Assembly: GCA_030685235.1 (NCBI GenBank)
Contig: MU839089.1
Location: forward strand, 543,800 to 607,799
Origin: Copromyces sp. CBS 386.78
Taxonomy: Eukaryota; Ascomycota; Sordariomycetes; Sordariales; Sordariaceae
Length of the DNA stretch: 64,000 nt
Direction of reading: 5' to 3'
The notes under the pieces are model-generated. The model was not told where the DNA came from, did no database searches, and saw only the letters and a program-made list of their open reading frames with translations. The stretch's first letter is position 1. Every line of letters begins with the position of its first letter. Of this stretch, positions 34,129 to 47,116 are shown piece by piece. Both the position numbers and the translations under genes were made by a program.

Positions 34129-34940
34129 CCGTACCGGGAAAGGGGGGGTTTAGCGAACAGTCACAAAATAGTTGGAAATTTTCAAAATGTAAATTTATAA
34201 TTGGTTTTTGGCTAAACGTTTACCAAGCGTTGATAAACGGTTGATGCAGGCCAAACTATTTTCAAATAGTTGATATGGATAAACGTTTGAGCATAGGTTA
34301 ATATTTAATCTAAGTATAATTACAAATTTGAAAAAGAGAAAGAACAGCTAACAAAGTATAAAGTTTACATTAGAGTGAAAACTTTGTACTTCTTCCTTTT
34401 CCTCTTTCCACCCAACCAAAACCTCTAAGTTAATTAAGGATTCGGATAGCCTATTCACTAAGTCATTATCATTGTTTTCTAAGTAGAAATGTTAAGTGGC
34501 ATCGCAAACCAATGCCTTGATGAATGGACTGCCCGGCTCTTTGCTACTATCTTTATCTCTTTTTTCTTTCTTCTTTCTTTCTTTCTTTCTTTCTCTCTCC
34601 TTCTTAGCCGGAAGATGAAGATAGATAGTTCCCAATTGATTTTTTTTACCAGAAACCAAATGCATCAATATGACCGTGACCGTGACCGTGACCGTGACCT
34701 TGACCCTGACCGTGACTGTAATAAATTGTTTTCAAATAATTCATATGCATTCCAACATTTGAGAATTTAAACGTTTATCTTACCAAGCGTTGGAACCTAT
34801 TTAAACGTTTATTTAGCCAAACGTTTAGAAATTTTTGAATAGTCACTATGCAGCTGGAAAAATTACCAACGTTTACAACCTCCCAACAATTAAGTGACCG
34901 TAATTTTGCTGTTCGCTAGACTCCCGCCTTCCTGGTACGG
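34129..34940. mobile_element. 812-bp AT-rich element with terminal inverted repeats
   Basis: The left end CCGTACCGGGAA...TAGCGAACAG matches the inverted right end CCGTACCAGGAA...TAGCGAACAG over about 32 bases, with similarity continuing after an indel. Inside both ends lie repeated AAACGTTTA-type motifs (34214, 34281, 34769, 34803, about 34818) and a shared TACCAAGCGTTG (about 34221 and 34780). Clustered subterminal motifs are typical of transposase binding sites. The interior is AT-rich with no coding frame. No clear target duplication was found beyond a possible AA. Superfamily undetermined. Confidence 0.65.
34671..34717. repeat. (GTGACC)n minisatellite
   Basis: About seven hexamer units with two variants, inside the 812-bp element. 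Confidence 0.85.
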
Positions 34941-36594
34941 AAGTTGGTCGGGCAGGTGGGGTACCTTGTAGGTTATCTGGGGGATCTTGCTAGGGGATAG
35001 AGGTAGTCCCTTCTGTTTCTGTCAGTGGTTCCCTCTTCCTTTTTTTCTCTGCAACCGAATTCCCGTGACCTTCATTTTGTTTCTTCTGTGACTGGATTCA
35101 ACCGGCTTTCTCGTTGGTCGCCTTGAATTGCTGCAATACCACAACCCAACGACCTTTTGATCAATTGACGCTGTTCAGCCTGCTGCTCTGCCCGAGTCTG
35201 CCCTTTTCAAAATGTTGCTTCGCCTCAATTCGCGATCCACTCACAGACTTCAACCACCACATCGAGTGGACGCACCATGAGTGTTGCGATATTGGCGAGA
35301 CCGTGCCGACTTCGGGATTTCTTCCACTGTCTCGGGTTGTGATGATATCGAACTTGATCCAGGTTCGTTTGTCTCACCGACCGGTATGCCTTCCTCTTGT
35401 CATCATCTCATTGAGCCTTGGACCATCTGGACCATGGACCTCTGCAGGTGCTCACAGTGTGTTCATGGAGGGTGAAGTGAAAGTCCAACAAGCCGATTGC
35501 TTCAAGTTGGCTGCATATCCAGGCCTAATCAGTCAATATTTGACAGGGGCTTGAGGGTACACAAGGACAACACACTTCAACACCCACCACCGACCGGGCT
35601 CTGGTCCGTCTAGATGACATGAAGCCACGATGAGGCAGACCGAGCACTGCTCCATGTGGCTGGAATACCATGAGATTATCACAGAGTCCGTCAACTCCAT
35701 GTCCCGATTGAGAGACATCGAGAACATGACTTCATACTCGGGATAATTGGCTTGTGGTTTCAGCATCACATCCTTCCCAAAAGGGCCTACACCATCACTA
35801 CCTATCGACCCCAGGCAACCACGGTAACCTAGAACCAGGACTCCCATCGTCGGCTACCTCACCTCGAATATCCAGTACACTTGACTGATGAAACCCTAGA
35901 GACTATCGGTGATCTTCAAATCATGGCGAATCCATATAATGATAACTCAAAGATTTCACAGTTCGACAGAGTTTAAACCCTGAGGTGTTGCGGATACACG
36001 GCTATTCTAGACCACCAGACTGCGCTACCACACACTATTTCGGACCCCTGGTCACATCACCCAAAATCTAAGCGCTTACGGCCACAGACCAGGCTCGAAA
36101 GCGCAGCTGTCTCTGCGCCTCTTCCCCCCATCCTCTAGGCCAGTGTTGCTCAAGCTTTGCTTCCTGTTCTCCTCTTCCCGTCCTTCTTACAGTTCCCGAA
36201 AGTTTTCTCTTGGAATCGCTTCATATCCGGCTTCCATCACACGTGGGAAAGGGGAAAAATTGCAAACATTTTAACCTCAGTCTCGGTCCATGTGGAGAAG
36301 CGTCTACCACGAGGGCGATCATTCAGCCAATCCAACATCACCATCACTCTCTCTTCAGAACCCCGCGCAGCCGCAACCACCGCAGCCGCAATTCGCTCTC
36401 CTCCTCCTCATCCTCCTCTGAGGTTGCCTACGCAGATATACCATGATTGCCGCCTGATCGCCTACTTCGGGACCTGGCCGCGCACCGCCCATTCAGCCAA
36501 CATTCTCGGCGTCATAACATCACTTCTTGATATATACACACTCAGACTCAGGGAGCCACTCTCTTAAGGGCCCCCACCCCTCCCCTCCTTCAAC
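34941..36594. other. Intergenic
   Basis: No gene supported. The last 450 bases are C/T-rich and are probably the leader of the zinc-finger gene. Confidence 0.45.
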
Positions 36595-39500
36595 ATGTCT
36601 TCGGGTTATACCTATTACACGCCGTCCTCACTGGCCGATAACGACTCGGCCACGCCGGAGCGCAACCAACTATCACAAGGAAGCCATCATCTCACACCAT
36701 ATACCCTCAGTAACTCGGCGTCACCTGCCCTCAACAACACACAGACGCCAGAAGAGTCTCTAGAGGCTTTCAATAACCATTACCACTATCCACAATTAGA
36801 CTTCGCCAACACTGAAGACCCGTTCTTTGGCGTCAACTTTTCTTCCATCGAGGACGGTTCACCTTCCTTTCTCGAAGACGACTTCATCCAGACAGCCAAC
36901 AGCAACCACTTCCCCGACCGCACCTCGTCCGAACCAGTCCTCAAGACACAAAATGCTCTGTTAGGTGCCAGTCATCTCCCCATGAGTCCAGAAAAAACGC
37001 CTTCAATACAGACCTCTCCAAATCTCGAAGCCGGCTCCAACCAAGCCACCTTTCCGAAACGTTCACTTATTTCCGTCAATACCCAAGAGGTCACCCATCG
37101 GCCAAAACAGCCATCTCTATCAGACTCGCAGGACAGCAGCCAAGCCGGGTACGAGTTGACACCAGAAACCACCAATAGCGCGGAGCTGGGTGACGACGGC
37201 TCTGTGCCCTCAATCCACGTCATGTCAGAGCAAAGTCCAAGGGTAACAGTCTCAAATTGGGACAACATCAACTCGTATACTCTCAACAACGCTCGATCCC
37301 ATGCTCTCTACCCCGGCGTCAATGGAAATGACTTTGCCAATCGGACTTCGGACGGCAATATGTCCCCATCATCGACACTCGCACGCGATGGGTCAGTACG
37401 CTGGGCCCCAGATCAAGTCACTGGCCGAACTGGAGTAGCACCCGATAACCGGTCCTCCGCCGAGGTACGCAGCGTAAACGAACTTGCTGCCGAGAACCAC
37501 GTTAAAGAACGAAACGAGGAGGTCGATGCCTGGATGGCCAAGTTGAAGACTGTCGGCCGTACAGGGTCGGGCTTTGTGGATGTAAACCAGCCTTCCTTAC
37601 AACCACTTAACCAAGATGATGAAAGCATCGATCCGTGCGAGATCCCAAGGGAGATCGGAATGAAACCTTCCGAAAACAAGGAAATACCAGGGCAGACCTA
37701 CTTTACGGAGAAAGGCGGCAAAATGACAGCGGAGGATCGAGCTATTATTTACGGGAACCGCAATTGGGCCGATGCACCGCTGTCATTCCCCATCACCTCT
37801 GAACGACATCAGCCAGAGACTTCCCAAGATGCCATTCGAAAATATGAGCAAATGTGCAAAGACAATGGCTCCATCATCTCAAGAGCAGCAACCTGGGGAA
37901 CAAGGCGTCGCAGTGTCGGCACCATTGACGCCGAGGTCGAAAACGCTGGAAACTTTCTCAAAAAGCTGTCCTTGAGCAGAGGAGATTCTCTTCGTCGACC
38001 CAGCGCCATCATCCAAGAGCTCCGAGGTCTAGTCAGAAGACCCAGCAACACCAAACGAACTAGGGCCGAAAATGAAGAGGATGTTTCCAACTCGACGTGC
38101 TCATCGGTGGACCGAAAGGAAAGCCAGGGCAGTCTGAGTTTGGCTCCTCCAAGTCGCACAGGAAGCTTGGGCAAAAAGCAATCGGTTCCCAGCATCAACA
38201 CTGCCTTGGTCGCCATGGGAAGCAATGTGGCATCTATCGGAGCCGCGCATGCTAGGAATGGCTCGATCAGTAACACTCCCATCGCTTCTCCTAATGCCAA
38301 AAGTCCAGCACGGAATTTGAGTGTTTCAAAGTTTTCAAGCCGCTTCCGCAGCAGGTCGGACGCTTCTGCTCGCAAGGAGTCCAATCCTGGTCTCGCAGGC
38401 ATGTTGAAGAGTTATGGCGGTCCTCCAGTCCCGTCTCTTCCAAGACCTCCTCCGGAATCCAAGCCTTCCGCGGAAGTCATAGAGATCGATGATGATTCGG
38501 ATGAAGAAGATGATGAGGACGGGGAAGGAGACTCCAGCGCCGATTCAAGCGCATCGATTCTCAACATCCAGCCAACAGACGAGGGTTTCAAGAAACACTT
38601 TTTGGAGCTTCATCCCAAGCTCCCCGAAAAAAGCCTTTACCTGGTTGACCGCGTTGTCTACCAGCAGAAAGTACGTTACAAGGCCCTCTTGAACCTCAAA
38701 AAGGACCACGAACAGCACCTCATGAACAAGGGCTGCCCATCTGGGTCCAAGTGCATCAAATCAGGCGGAAAGGCAAAGATGTTGAAACCCGGTCCCAACG
38801 GTCGAGGATTCTCTGAGCGGTCTGAAGACGACATGCCACCCGGCGACAAAATGATCAACCCAAACCAGTTCCCTGCCAACATCCCTCCGCCAATCACCAG
38901 GGACTTGCCCGCTGAGCTGGAGTGTCAGTTGTGCTTCCAAGCCAGGGTGTTTGGGAAACCTTCGGATTGGACCAAGCACGTGCACGAGGATGTCTCGCCT
39001 TTTGCCTGTACCTGGGAACACTGCAGAGATGGCAACAAAACATTCAAGCGAAAGGCCGACTGGGTCCGCCATGAAAACGAAGGCCATCGTCATCTCGAGT
39101 GGTGGAAATGCCGCGTCGACGATTGCACCCATGAATGCTACCGGCGGGACAACTTCCTCCAGCATCTCGTGCGCGAGCACAAGTACCTTGAGCCTAAGGA
39201 CAAGACAAAGGGCGCTATCAGGAAAGCTGGCGGCGCGCGCCACCCGACGTGGCAGATGGTGGAGAAGTGCCACGAAATGACTACCAAAACACCGCGTCAG
39301 GAGCCGTGTCGGTTCTGCGGGGAAGAGCTCGCGACATGGAAAAAGTTGACAGTCCATCTGGCTAAGCACATGGAGCAAATCAGCTTGCCCATCATCAAGC
39401 TCGTGGAGCGAACGGAGGTAGATCCTGACACGATCATCAGTCCGGTGCAGGAACCCCCGCCGAGGCATTTCCCGCCTCCTATGCCCCAGAATAACGACAG

Positions 39501-40224
39501 AAGGCACAGCGGGCAGCCTCATATGCAGCAGCGGTTCGATCCGGCAATGACTGGCATGAGCCATATGCCCATGCGCCAAATGCCAATGTCGTATCCCGGC
39601 ACCCCACAGCAACACCCAGGCTTTGGGTACCAAGCCTTCCCTCAGCCTGGCTACCAGCCATCACCCTTTGGCGATGTCTCCCAAGGCATGATGCCATCAG
39701 GTTCAATGAACATGTCCATGGGCCAGCAACCAATGAACCAAGGCTTTCCCAACTTGATCACCACTCAGCCAGCGTACACCACCATGCCCATGACCACCAC
39801 AGCTGGGTACATGACCTCGCAGATGGGCGTCTCCTCACAGCTAACCACCCCGCTAATGGGCACACCGTTAATGGGCGCGCCGCCTAACCAATTCATGGGT
39901 ATATCCCCAGACGGCACCGGAACAGAGGCGTTTCCCGGAATGGATCTCAACATGGATATGAACGCTTTGGGACTTCAAGATGCTGCCTCGTCAATGGGAT
40001 ACGGAACTATGAACAGTGGTGGTGGTGGTGGGATGTTGATGGACCCCAACTTCACTCCCAATCCGAGTCAAAGTGGCAGTCGACCGCATTCACAGAATGG
40101 TCACCACCAGCACCATGGACATGGAAGACAACAGTCGCATGGACATGTGAATGCGCAGTTTATGCCGATGAATGGGCTTGGGACTGGGACGTCGCCTATG
40201 CCGGGACAGAATGGATTTTACTAA
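36595..40224 (+). CDS. Large C2H2 zinc-finger protein, probable transcription factor
   Basis: One uninterrupted frame of 1209 residues. The long N-terminal region (1 to about 620) is Ser/Thr/Asn-rich and probably disordered. An acidic stretch (DDDSDEEDDEDGEGD) lies at about residues 632-650. The finger region, about 776-925, holds CQLC...H, then CTWEHC...H, then CRVDDC...CYRRDNFLQHLVREH, and CRFCGEELATWKKLTVHLAKH; spacings are irregular, as in a known family of Sordariomycete C2H2 proteins with an LEWWKC segment. The C-terminal 280 residues are Met-, Gln-, Pro- and Gly-rich. Probably nuclear DNA binding; the target is unknown. The ATG follows TCAAC and opens MSSGYTYYTP. Confidence 0.9.
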   Translation: MSSGYTYYTPSSLADNDSATPERNQLSQGSHHLTPYTLSNSASPALNNTQTPEESLEAFNNHYHYPQLDFANTEDPFFGVNFSSIEDGSPSFLEDDFIQTANSNHFPDRTSSEPVLKTQNALLGASHLPMSPEKTPSIQTSPNLEAGSNQATFPKRSLISVNTQEVTHRPKQPSLSDSQDSSQAGYELTPETTNSAELGDDGSVPSIHVMSEQSPRVTVSNWDNINSYTLNNARSHALYPGVNGNDFANRTSDGNMSPSSTLARDGSVRWAPDQVTGRTGVAPDNRSSAEVRSVNELAAENHVKERNEEVDAWMAKLKTVGRTGSGFVDVNQPSLQPLNQDDESIDPCEIPREIGMKPSENKEIPGQTYFTEKGGKMTAEDRAIIYGNRNWADAPLSFPITSERHQPETSQDAIRKYEQMCKDNGSIISRAATWGTRRRSVGTIDAEVENAGNFLKKLSLSRGDSLRRPSAIIQELRGLVRRPSNTKRTRAENEEDVSNSTCSSVDRKESQGSLSLAPPSRTGSLGKKQSVPSINTALVAMGSNVASIGAAHARNGSISNTPIASPNAKSPARNLSVSKFSSRFRSRSDASARKESNPGLAGMLKSYGGPPVPSLPRPPPESKPSAEVIEIDDDSDEEDDEDGEGDSSADSSASILNIQPTDEGFKKHFLELHPKLPEKSLYLVDRVVYQQKVRYKALLNLKKDHEQHLMNKGCPSGSKCIKSGGKAKMLKPGPNGRGFSERSEDDMPPGDKMINPNQFPANIPPPITRDLPAELECQLCFQARVFGKPSDWTKHVHEDVSPFACTWEHCRDGNKTFKRKADWVRHENEGHRHLEWWKCRVDDCTHECYRRDNFLQHLVREHKYLEPKDKTKGAIRKAGGARHPTWQMVEKCHEMTTKTPRQEPCRFCGEELATWKKLTVHLAKHMEQISLPIIKLVERTEVDPDTIISPVQEPPPRHFPPPMPQNNDRRHSGQPHMQQRFDPAMTGMSHMPMRQMPMSYPGTPQQHPGFGYQAFPQPGYQPSPFGDVSQGMMPSGSMNMSMGQQPMNQGFPNLITTQPAYTTMPMTTTAGYMTSQMGVSSQLTTPLMGTPLMGAPPNQFMGISPDGTGTEAFPGMDLNMDMNALGLQDAASSMGYGTMNSGGGGGMLMDPNFTPNPSQSGSRPHSQNGHHQHHGHGRQQSHGHVNAQFMPMNGLGTGTSPMPGQNGFY

Positions 40225-43200
40225 AGTGATGCTTGTTTCTTTGTTAGTGGTGGTTGTTTCGATACCCTTCGTTTGCGTATACGTTTTTGCTGTTGGGGTC
40301 GATTTTAACATGATATGTCCATGAGAGAGTTAGGGTCGAGGCGTTACAAAGCCGGGATGATGCAGGTGTTTTTTTTTTTTTTTTTTCTTTCTCCAGTCTC
40401 TTATTTTCTGTGGTTCATATTCACGACATACATGAGAGACGAAGGCTGAGAGAGTCGGACAAGGCGCGAGCGAGGTTTCCCTTTCTCCTGTCTTCTGGGT
40501 GGGTTCTTGATCTTTTTTTTTTTTGAAAACGCAATCATTGGACGCGGGCGGTCGGTCGTTACTTGAGTTCTAGAACTAGTTCGGGGGAACCTCTTCCAAG
40601 CGCGAGGGTGACCTTCATTTTTGGATATATTGGATACGGTAGACAAGCCCTTTTATTGTTGCTCACTCATTTGACCATGACCGTGGGCCGTGGCCATGAA
40701 CCATTGCGTATCGACGGAATCTCAGATGTTGCAGTCAGTCACATGGGCGTCTATGTACTCACTCTGTGCTATGTACCTCATGAATCTGGCTTTAGATACT
40801 AGATACTAGAACTACCACAGGGATGGTAGGTGGTGAAACTTGCATAAACCTGATGCATTTCGTGCCTCGGATCTGTGAGGCGATCTTCGCAATCTGACGT
40901 GTAACGGAATCGCGACAGGGGCACAGACAGGGGCACAGGGGCTCGCATTCGCATGGTGATGCAGGGATGGCTGGCTCATTTGAAGGTTTACCGAACGGAA
41001 TCTCCATGGTCAAATGATGAGCTGGACAGAACACTCCGACGTTCGATGTCTCTCCCAAAAAAATAAAATAAAAATTAAAAATTTAAAAAAAATTGGTAAA
41101 AATGGAAATGGCAAGTTGTACGAATGGTATCTCGAGTGTAAGGCCAAAGATGATGGACAAGCTACCTAGAAACGAGGTTGAGACGGATTTGAGGAAATAA
41201 CTGAACCCGGTTGGGTGTTGACCGTTGAGGCAGGCCATGGGGAGGAAGGAGGAGGACCCAGCTGAGATGACGGGATGCAAGGGCGACTTCCCCTGGTCCA
41301 TTCAGTGGGCATCCATGGTCCGGTACCTTACTTAGAGTAAGGTTTCGGGACCCGGCAGGCGTTGATCGTAACATGTACACCTCTGCCGGGGGGAAAGAAA
41401 AGGTTAAATCTTCCTTCCACTCTCTTAAGTTGGTTGATGTCTTGGAGATGAGGTGACAACCTAACGGGAGAGGAGTGGATGGCGGCGCCCAGTGTTCTTC
41501 CACTTCATACCTACTAGGTAGGTATATGACCTCGAATCTCAAGCTCATTGTATTCCCAAAATAAAGCCGTGAGTGCCGTCCGTTTAAACAACATGCTTAA
41601 TTCCCCTCTGCAGTATGTATCTCTCTTACGGAAAGGAAACAAGTCCTTGGAATTCCCCCCTCCCAAAACAAAAAGGGCCAAGAAGATCGTCAGGGGTCCA
41701 GAACTCGTGCTCGTCTCCATCTGACTCTCGGTTAGCGGCTCTCAGTGGACAAGGCGGGGCTCGGTACCTGAACGGTGGCGCACTGGCGACCTTATTGTTG
41801 CGCTTTCAACCAATCAGATCTCACAAGGAACGAAAGAGCCGCCCACTTGGACCCGACGACACGAGACATTACCCCCTGTTGGGCGCTGCTCCCGTCGGCG
41901 CGCAACCCCACCATCGTTTCAGTTAACGATGCTTGGGCTTGTCAGGGGAAATTCTTGGACTGCAAACTTCCAGTCTTTTCGATGATTGAACAAGTGAACA
42001 ACCGGGCACTTGGCCTGGCAGGGGCATCAAAGATGGGGGACTGGCGACCGCTGCCCGCTGCCCGCTGAGCCACGCGGGCATGAACCTGAATGCGATGAAT
42101 AGGCCGGTGGATGTTCGTATCTATGTAGTCTATCTATGGAAGAAGACCAGACTGGGCCGACAACCTGAAGAGGGGGGCAGTGAAGGTTCTTTATACGAAA
42201 GGGTCGAGAACAGACGGGGGCGCTGTTCATCGTATCCTCGCTCATCCTCTGGAGATGGGAGGCCTGGGCTGCCCCCCTTCGATGCAAGCAAGGTACGCAC
42301 TGGACTGGATAACCTGCCCCCGAAGACCAGTCACTGACACTGACAAGAGCGAGAGAGATGATGATGAGCGTTTGATGCTGATGCTGAGATGAATAACGAA
42401 CGGATTGGACGGATCGGGCAGTCCGTTTGTTTTCCTTCTCCTTCTTCCTTGCTGCCATGATGGCTTGCTCCGTCTGGCTGTTGACCCGACTCCGAGTGGG
42501 TGAGTTGCCTGCCTTCCCGGGAAGGTGATGGAGTTTCGTTCGCTGTTTGGCATTTTGATCAAGAAAAACAAAAAAGATTACACGTCATTCGTCATTCGCC
42601 CGAGTGGGTGAGTGAGGCAAGGCGAGGAGGCGTTTTTACCATCAATACATGCGGACTCGGGACTCGTTCGCTGGGAGCCTTTGATAGGTTCGGTTCGGTT
42701 GATTTTGTTCCATTTGTTCCTCGCTTGATTCGTTCCGAGAGATTCGATTCGATTTCGAATAGGGGACTGAATGACAAAGAAAGATGTGAGGTGTGTGTGT
42801 GTGGGAGGCAACTCGACACGCTTCATGGAGGGGGATTCCTGGTCTTTTTCATTCATGGTGCGGTGCCAATACGGGGCTTCCTGACAACTTTGGAATCTCA
42901 AACCTCAAACTTCCATCATATCGTCACTTGGGAAAAAGCTGGAGAGATTCTTGTTTCACATACCCGCTGGGGTGAACCCTTCTTGTCGTCCGTCTGGTAG
43001 TCGTCCTGGTTTTGGGTGTTATGAGATCATCGGGGGGACTCTGAGACTTCCACTTTCTTCGCTCTTTCCACTTTTCCATCACCCATCACCATTCTTTTTT
43101 CACGCCTCTTTTCACTTCTTTCCAAACAATCCAGCTGGCCTGTGCATTTTCTTTTCCCGAACAAGCACAGCGCAGGTCGCTTTCCTTTTTTCTTCTGTTT

Positions 43201-44032
43201 TCGATTCACGCACTCCCGAACACTGCAGAAGAACAGGAGGGTTCTCGACTTTCCGTTCGAGTTTTTCTTTTTTCACATCCATGACGACTTGGACAACATC
43301 CTAGAAGGCCTTTTTTTTACCCTTCTCCCATCCAAACGTCGATCATCATCTGACTTGGATCCGATTTCTTAAACTGGGGGCCTGGACCGTGAGCACCTGG
43401 ACGCCTTGGACAAGGACAATTCAACCCAAACGAACAATACCCATTCTTCTCATTCTTCGCGCCCATCCTTCTCTCACACCTTTTGTTCTGCTCGCTCTCC
43501 TTCTTTGAGCACACAGACAGGGCCCTTTGAGGATCTTTTTCGATTTTCTTTCACTTCTCCTTCCAGGTTGATCCTCGGCTTTTTCCATTGTTTGGCCTTG
43601 ACCATCCCGTCCTTTTTTTCCAACACGTCAATCGTCGTCGCTTAGGAGGGTTCAACAACAAGAACTTTGCCTTCTTTGTTTGTCAATCACTCACTTCCAA
43701 CCAATCACCACTCAACATACACACCATTCATTGTTTTACTACCGCGACATCTGATCGATACATCATCCAACTTTCCGAGAACCGGCTTCGAGGATACTAC
43801 TGAACAGCAAATCTTTCGACAGCACACATGAACTAAGGGGTTTCGATTCGATACCACAATAGAATCAACTTCGACCATTTCGCCAGCACATATCTCTTTC
43901 TACAACATTATCGACGACACAACATAGGAGGAAGAAGGAAGAAGGAATTTACATACGACTGGGGAGAGAAGAAGATACTAAGCTGGACATTATTACCCGA
44001 ACCGAACATCAACACATTCAACAACAAACACC
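40225..44032. other. Long intergenic region and probable long leader
   Basis: About 3.8 kb without a supported gene. It starts with the 3' UTR of the zinc-finger gene, with T-tracts at 40369-40386 and about 40513-40524. An AT-rich patch lies at 41056-41100. From about 43000 to 44032 it is pyrimidine-rich, as in long leaders of Neurospora genes, and leads into the channel-like gene. Confidence 0.5.
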
Positions 44033-47000
44033 ATGATTCGCAGGAAGCGGACGGCCCTCGCGGCCCTTTTCGCCGGGCTGGTTATGGCACAGGGAGTCAT
44101 GGGCGACGACATTCTCAAGACAGTCGGCTTTGACACATGCGAGCAGGACGCCCAGGTTTCGGTGCAAAAGGCCGATATCACCTACAACAACGCCGACAAG
44201 ACGGTTACTTTCGACGTGGTGGGGACGAGCAACCAAGTACAGAATGTCACGGCTCATCTAACAGTGACGGCGTACGGGGCGAATATCTACGAAAACAAGT
44301 TTAACCCTTGCGATGCGGGTACTTTTGTTAAGCAGCTATGTCCTGGTATGTGCAAGTTCTGGATGACGGGGTTTATTGTAGGTGGTGGTATGCTGACATC
44401 TGCTAGTCCCCGCTGGTACCTTTTCCGCCAAAGGAACTCAGAAAATTCCTGCAGAGTTTGCCGACATGGTGCCGTCGATAGCATTTCAGATCCCCGATAT
44501 TGCCGCCATGGCCAAGCTCGAGCTCCTATCAGAATCCACGGGAAAGAACGTCGCCTGTATCCAGTCCGAAGTAACGAACGGAAAGACCGCCAGCGTCCCC
44601 GCAGTCTCCTATGTCGCCGCCGGCGTGGCCGGTGCTGCCTTGATCTTGACCGGTATCTCTGCCGCCGGAGCTGCCGTTGCAGGAGGTAGTGCTGCCGCAG
44701 GAGGAGCAGGAGGAGCAGCCAGCAGTGCCGGCATGGGCACCATCAGCCCCAGCTTCACCGAAGTCTTTGGCTTTTTCCAGGGTATGGCCATGAACGGCAT
44801 GCTTTCCGTCAACTACCCTCCCGTCTACCGCAACTTCGCCAAGAACTTTGGCTTTTCTACGGGAGTCATCCCCTGGGCGGCCATGCAGACCTCCATCGAC
44901 GACTTCCGTGGCAAGACGGGCGGAAACCTCACTCACAACAGCTTCTCCTTCCTCAGGGAGCATGCTACGCTCGTCTTCCCCGACAACAGCACCATGACGC
45001 TCCACGAGAACAATGGTAGCTTGCCCGTCAAGCGCGCCATCAACGAGTTCATCCGCCTCGCCACTCGCGAGATCGAGACCAGCGTCAACCTGACCGATCC
45101 CAGCGCAGCTACCACCGAGTCCGGAAACGGTACCACCGAGAGCTTCCGCGTTGCCGTCAAGGGCATCACGCAATACGTCCAGCAACTCTCCATCCCCTCC
45201 GCCAACATGTTCATGACGATCCTTCTCATCGTAGCCATCATCATCGCCGCCATCGTCGTCGGCATTTTGCTGGTCAAGGTCGTCCTCGAGTTATGGGCCC
45301 TCTACGGCTCATTCCCCGCCAAACTCGCCGGTTTCAGGAAGCACTACTGGATGTCGATTGCGCGTGCCATCACCTCGCTCATCATGCTTCTGTACGGCGT
45401 CTGGGTTCTATACTGCGTCTTCCAGTTCACGCAGGGCGACTCCTGGGCGGCTAAGGTCCTCGCCGGAGTCACTTTGGCCTTGTTCACCGGTGTTTTGGCC
45501 TTCTTCAGCTACAAGATTTGGAGCACGGCTAGGAAGCTCAAGAAGCTCGAGGGCAATGTCGGAGGCCTCTACGAGGATAAGAAGATCTGGGTTCGGTACT
45601 CGCTTTTCTACGAGTCCTACAGGAGGGATTACTGGTGGATTTTCGTGCCGACTATTCTTTACATGTTCAGCAGGTCGATGGTTCTCGCCGCGGCGGACGG
45701 GCACGGTATGGTCCAGACGATTGCTCAGCTCTCTATCGAGGGGTTGATGCTCATCTTGCTGATCTGGAGTCGGCCGTACGAGAGGAGGAGTGGAAACGTG
45801 ATCAATATCATGATTCAGACGGTCAGAGTTCTGTCTGTGGTTTGCATCCTCGTCTTTGTCGAGGAATTTGGCATCAAGCAGACGACGCAGACGGTTACGG
45901 GCGTGGTGCTCATTGCGATTCAGAGCACGCTGACGGGTATTTTGGCGATTCTGATTGTCTGGAATGCGGTTAATGCTTTCTGCAAGGCGAATCCGCATAG
46001 GAAGAAGAGGAAGGAGATGGGTATGTTTTTGTCCATTCCCTCTATGCCCCCCCAATTTTCTTTTTTGCGCAGGACATATTACTGACAACCCACACAGAAA
46101 AGCTCCAATCCGACGACACCCTCACCCCCCTCGACGCTCGCAACTCCCTCCTCCTCGGCCGTACCAAAACCGCCGACACGACCTCCACCTTCGAAACCCT
46201 CGACAACAAGCCCTACCACGACGAAGAAAAGGCCCTGCTCGCCTCCCGCGACTCGACCCCTCCCCTCCCCGACCTCAGCCTCATCCCCGGCCCCAACCAG
46301 CGTACCTCCACCGCCACCACTGTCGCCCCCGGCGGCGGCCCCGGCGGCCTTGACGTCAGCAACGGAACGAATGGTGGTAGTAAGCTCGGCAGAATCCAAT
46401 CCGGCTACACCATGTCCGTTTACTCTGATTACCAACGCTCCACCACCCCCTTGCAATTCGACGCCGCCGCCGCCGCGCCGCCCGTGCCTCAACAACCGCA
46501 ACAGGTTCAGCAGCAGCAGCAGTTACATGGCAGGAAGGGAAGTCGCGAGCAACTTACTGCTAGTCCTGCGCCGATGGGTATGGGTCAACCTCCGATGAAC
46601 CCGATGACTACTAGACAGCCAACCATCCCCAATGTAGGAGTTGGAGCAGCTGGTGCTGGGTATAGAGGTATGCCCGCCACGCAGGGTCAAGGTCAAGGTC
46701 CAAGGCCAGCTAGATCTGGGTCTGCACCTGGTTTCGCTCCCGGACTGGTGGGACAAAGAGGTGTGGGAGGATCCGGATATCAAATGCGTTTCCAACCGCA
46801 ACGACCACCGAGGTATGGAGCTGGTAGTCAAAGTGCTGGAAGCGCTGTTGGTGGGTATGGTCAGCAGCAGCAGCAGCAGCAGAGGCAGGGGAGTGTGAGT
46901 AGCCAAAGTGGAAGTCAGGGGGGTTACTATGGCCAGGAACAGCAGCAGTGGCCGCAGCAGAGGAAGGGAAGCCAAAGCAGTCAGGGGCAGCCCCAGGGTG

Positions 47001-47116
47001 GTGGTGGGCCGGTTTATAGTAGGCCGCAGGGTCAGCTGCAGAGCAGAGGTCCTGGACCGCAGTATAGGCCGCAGTGGCCTTCTCAGCAAGACCAGCAACA
47101 GGGGCAGTACCGGTAG
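44033..47116 (+). CDS. TRP-like / flavin carrier (FLC) family membrane protein
   Basis: Three exons (44033-44345, 44407-46020, 46098-47116) give 981 residues. A signal peptide (about 1-24) precedes an ML-like lumenal/extracellular domain (DILKTVGFDTCEQDAQ to about residue 160, with paired cysteines). Next come a small-residue hydrophobic stretch (about 172-200), a glycosylation-prone loop with several N-x-S/T sites, and a TRP-type membrane domain of about eight to nine helices starting near residue 373 (MFMTILLIVAIIIAAIVVGILLV). The cytosolic tail from about 643 is Pro/Gln-rich with poly-Gln runs. Family members Flc1-3 and Pkd2 act in FAD transport, calcium signalling and wall integrity. Family firm; substrate not decided. 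Confidence 0.92.

Noticed and set aside
34129..34940. Idea of a CRISPR-like or replication-origin array for the repeated AAACGTTTA and GTGACC motifs
   Set aside because: Irregular spacing, no unique spacers, eukaryotic context; inverted ends explain the structure better as a transposon relic.
38761..39633. Minus-strand open frame of 290 codons
   Set aside because: It is the antisense of the C2H2 zinc-finger gene; no domain and no independent support.
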